Shown here in pieces: positions 4,972 through 5,100 of a stretch of DNA of 5,100 bases. Each line of letters begins with the position of its first letter. The stretch's first letter is position 1. The translations under genes and the position numbers were made by a program. This DNA comes from Oscillospiraceae bacterium (GTDB lineage Bacteria; Bacillota; Clostridia; Oscillospirales; Oscillospiraceae), in the NCBI GenBank assembly GCA_029065305.1, contig JAIEIQ010000263.1, positions 1-5,100 of the forward strand, given 5' to 3'. The notes under the pieces are model-generated. The model did no database searches and had not been told where the DNA came from. It saw only the letters and a program-made list of their open reading frames with translations.

Positions 4972-5100
4972 TCAAGCGAAATAACTGCCTGTCTGGGTGA
5001 TTTTTTCCGCCAGGTCCGCCCGGTAATCCGGAGCGGAGGGAATCAGGCTGTTGATGGTAAAGCCGTCGTCCCCCGCCCGCCCGGTAGAGTGGCAGTACCG
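4972..5100 (-). CDS. C-terminal fragment of an unrecognised protein
   Basis: On the minus strand the frame is open from the window edge (5100) to a TGA at 4974-4972, giving the last 42 residues. These begin RYCHSTGRAGDDGFTINSLI and end in TQTGSYFA. Codons are mostly G/C-ending, like those of the neighbouring genes, and an intrinsic terminator follows at a sensible distance. Together these make a real gene end likely even though the piece is short. I do not recognise the family. The gene is convergent with the ATPase gene and the rest lies beyond the window. Confidence 0.6.
   Translation of the reverse strand, partial: RYCHSTGRAGDDGFTINSLIPSAPDYRADLAEKITQTGSYFA

Overview
The window is GC-rich, with codons that mostly end in G or C, strong AGGAGG-type ribosome binding sites and sigma-A-like promoters. 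The gene families are typical of anaerobic Firmicutes, and a gut clostridium of the Oscillospiraceae type is my best guess. This is an inference from composition and gene content, not a match to a known genome.

Layout. (1) 1-347, plus strand: C-terminal end of an FAD/NAD(P)-dependent disulfide oxidoreductase fused to a rhodanese domain. (2) 348-539: an AT-rich, palindrome-packed island that looks like a small non-coding repeat element (MITE-like), lying in an otherwise GC-rich sequence. (3) 540-1493, plus: a complete minimal siroheme/4Fe-4S sulfite (or nitrite) reductase of the AsrC type, with two ferredoxin clusters. (4) 1506-1538: a strong bidirectional terminator between convergent genes. 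(5) 1542-2975, minus: a secreted protein with two copper-amine-oxidase-N-like (stalk) repeats, a BsuPI-like beta domain and an unrecognised C-terminal domain. (6) 2976-3132: a compact divergent control region with one good promoter on each strand and a 17-bp palindrome between them. (7) 3133-4845, plus: a 570-residue predicted ATPase of the ABC class (PF09818 type). (8) 4846-4971: a convergent gap with two hairpins, one of them a terminator for the leftward gene. (9) 4972-5100, minus: the last 42 codons of an unrecognised gene.

How the genes may work together. Genes 1 and 3 plausibly form a sulfur-redox pair: NAD(P)H-driven flavin and persulfide chemistry next to a siroheme reductase. The AsrA/AsrB electron-transfer partners of the classical enzyme are not in the window. 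The secreted stalk protein and the cytoplasmic ATPase share a divergent promoter region and may share a regulator, but no functional link is known to me.

I see no complete new system here. The points most worth a second look are the palindromic island, the orphan sulfite reductase beside a rhodanese-fused flavoprotein, and the shared palindrome between the divergent promoters.
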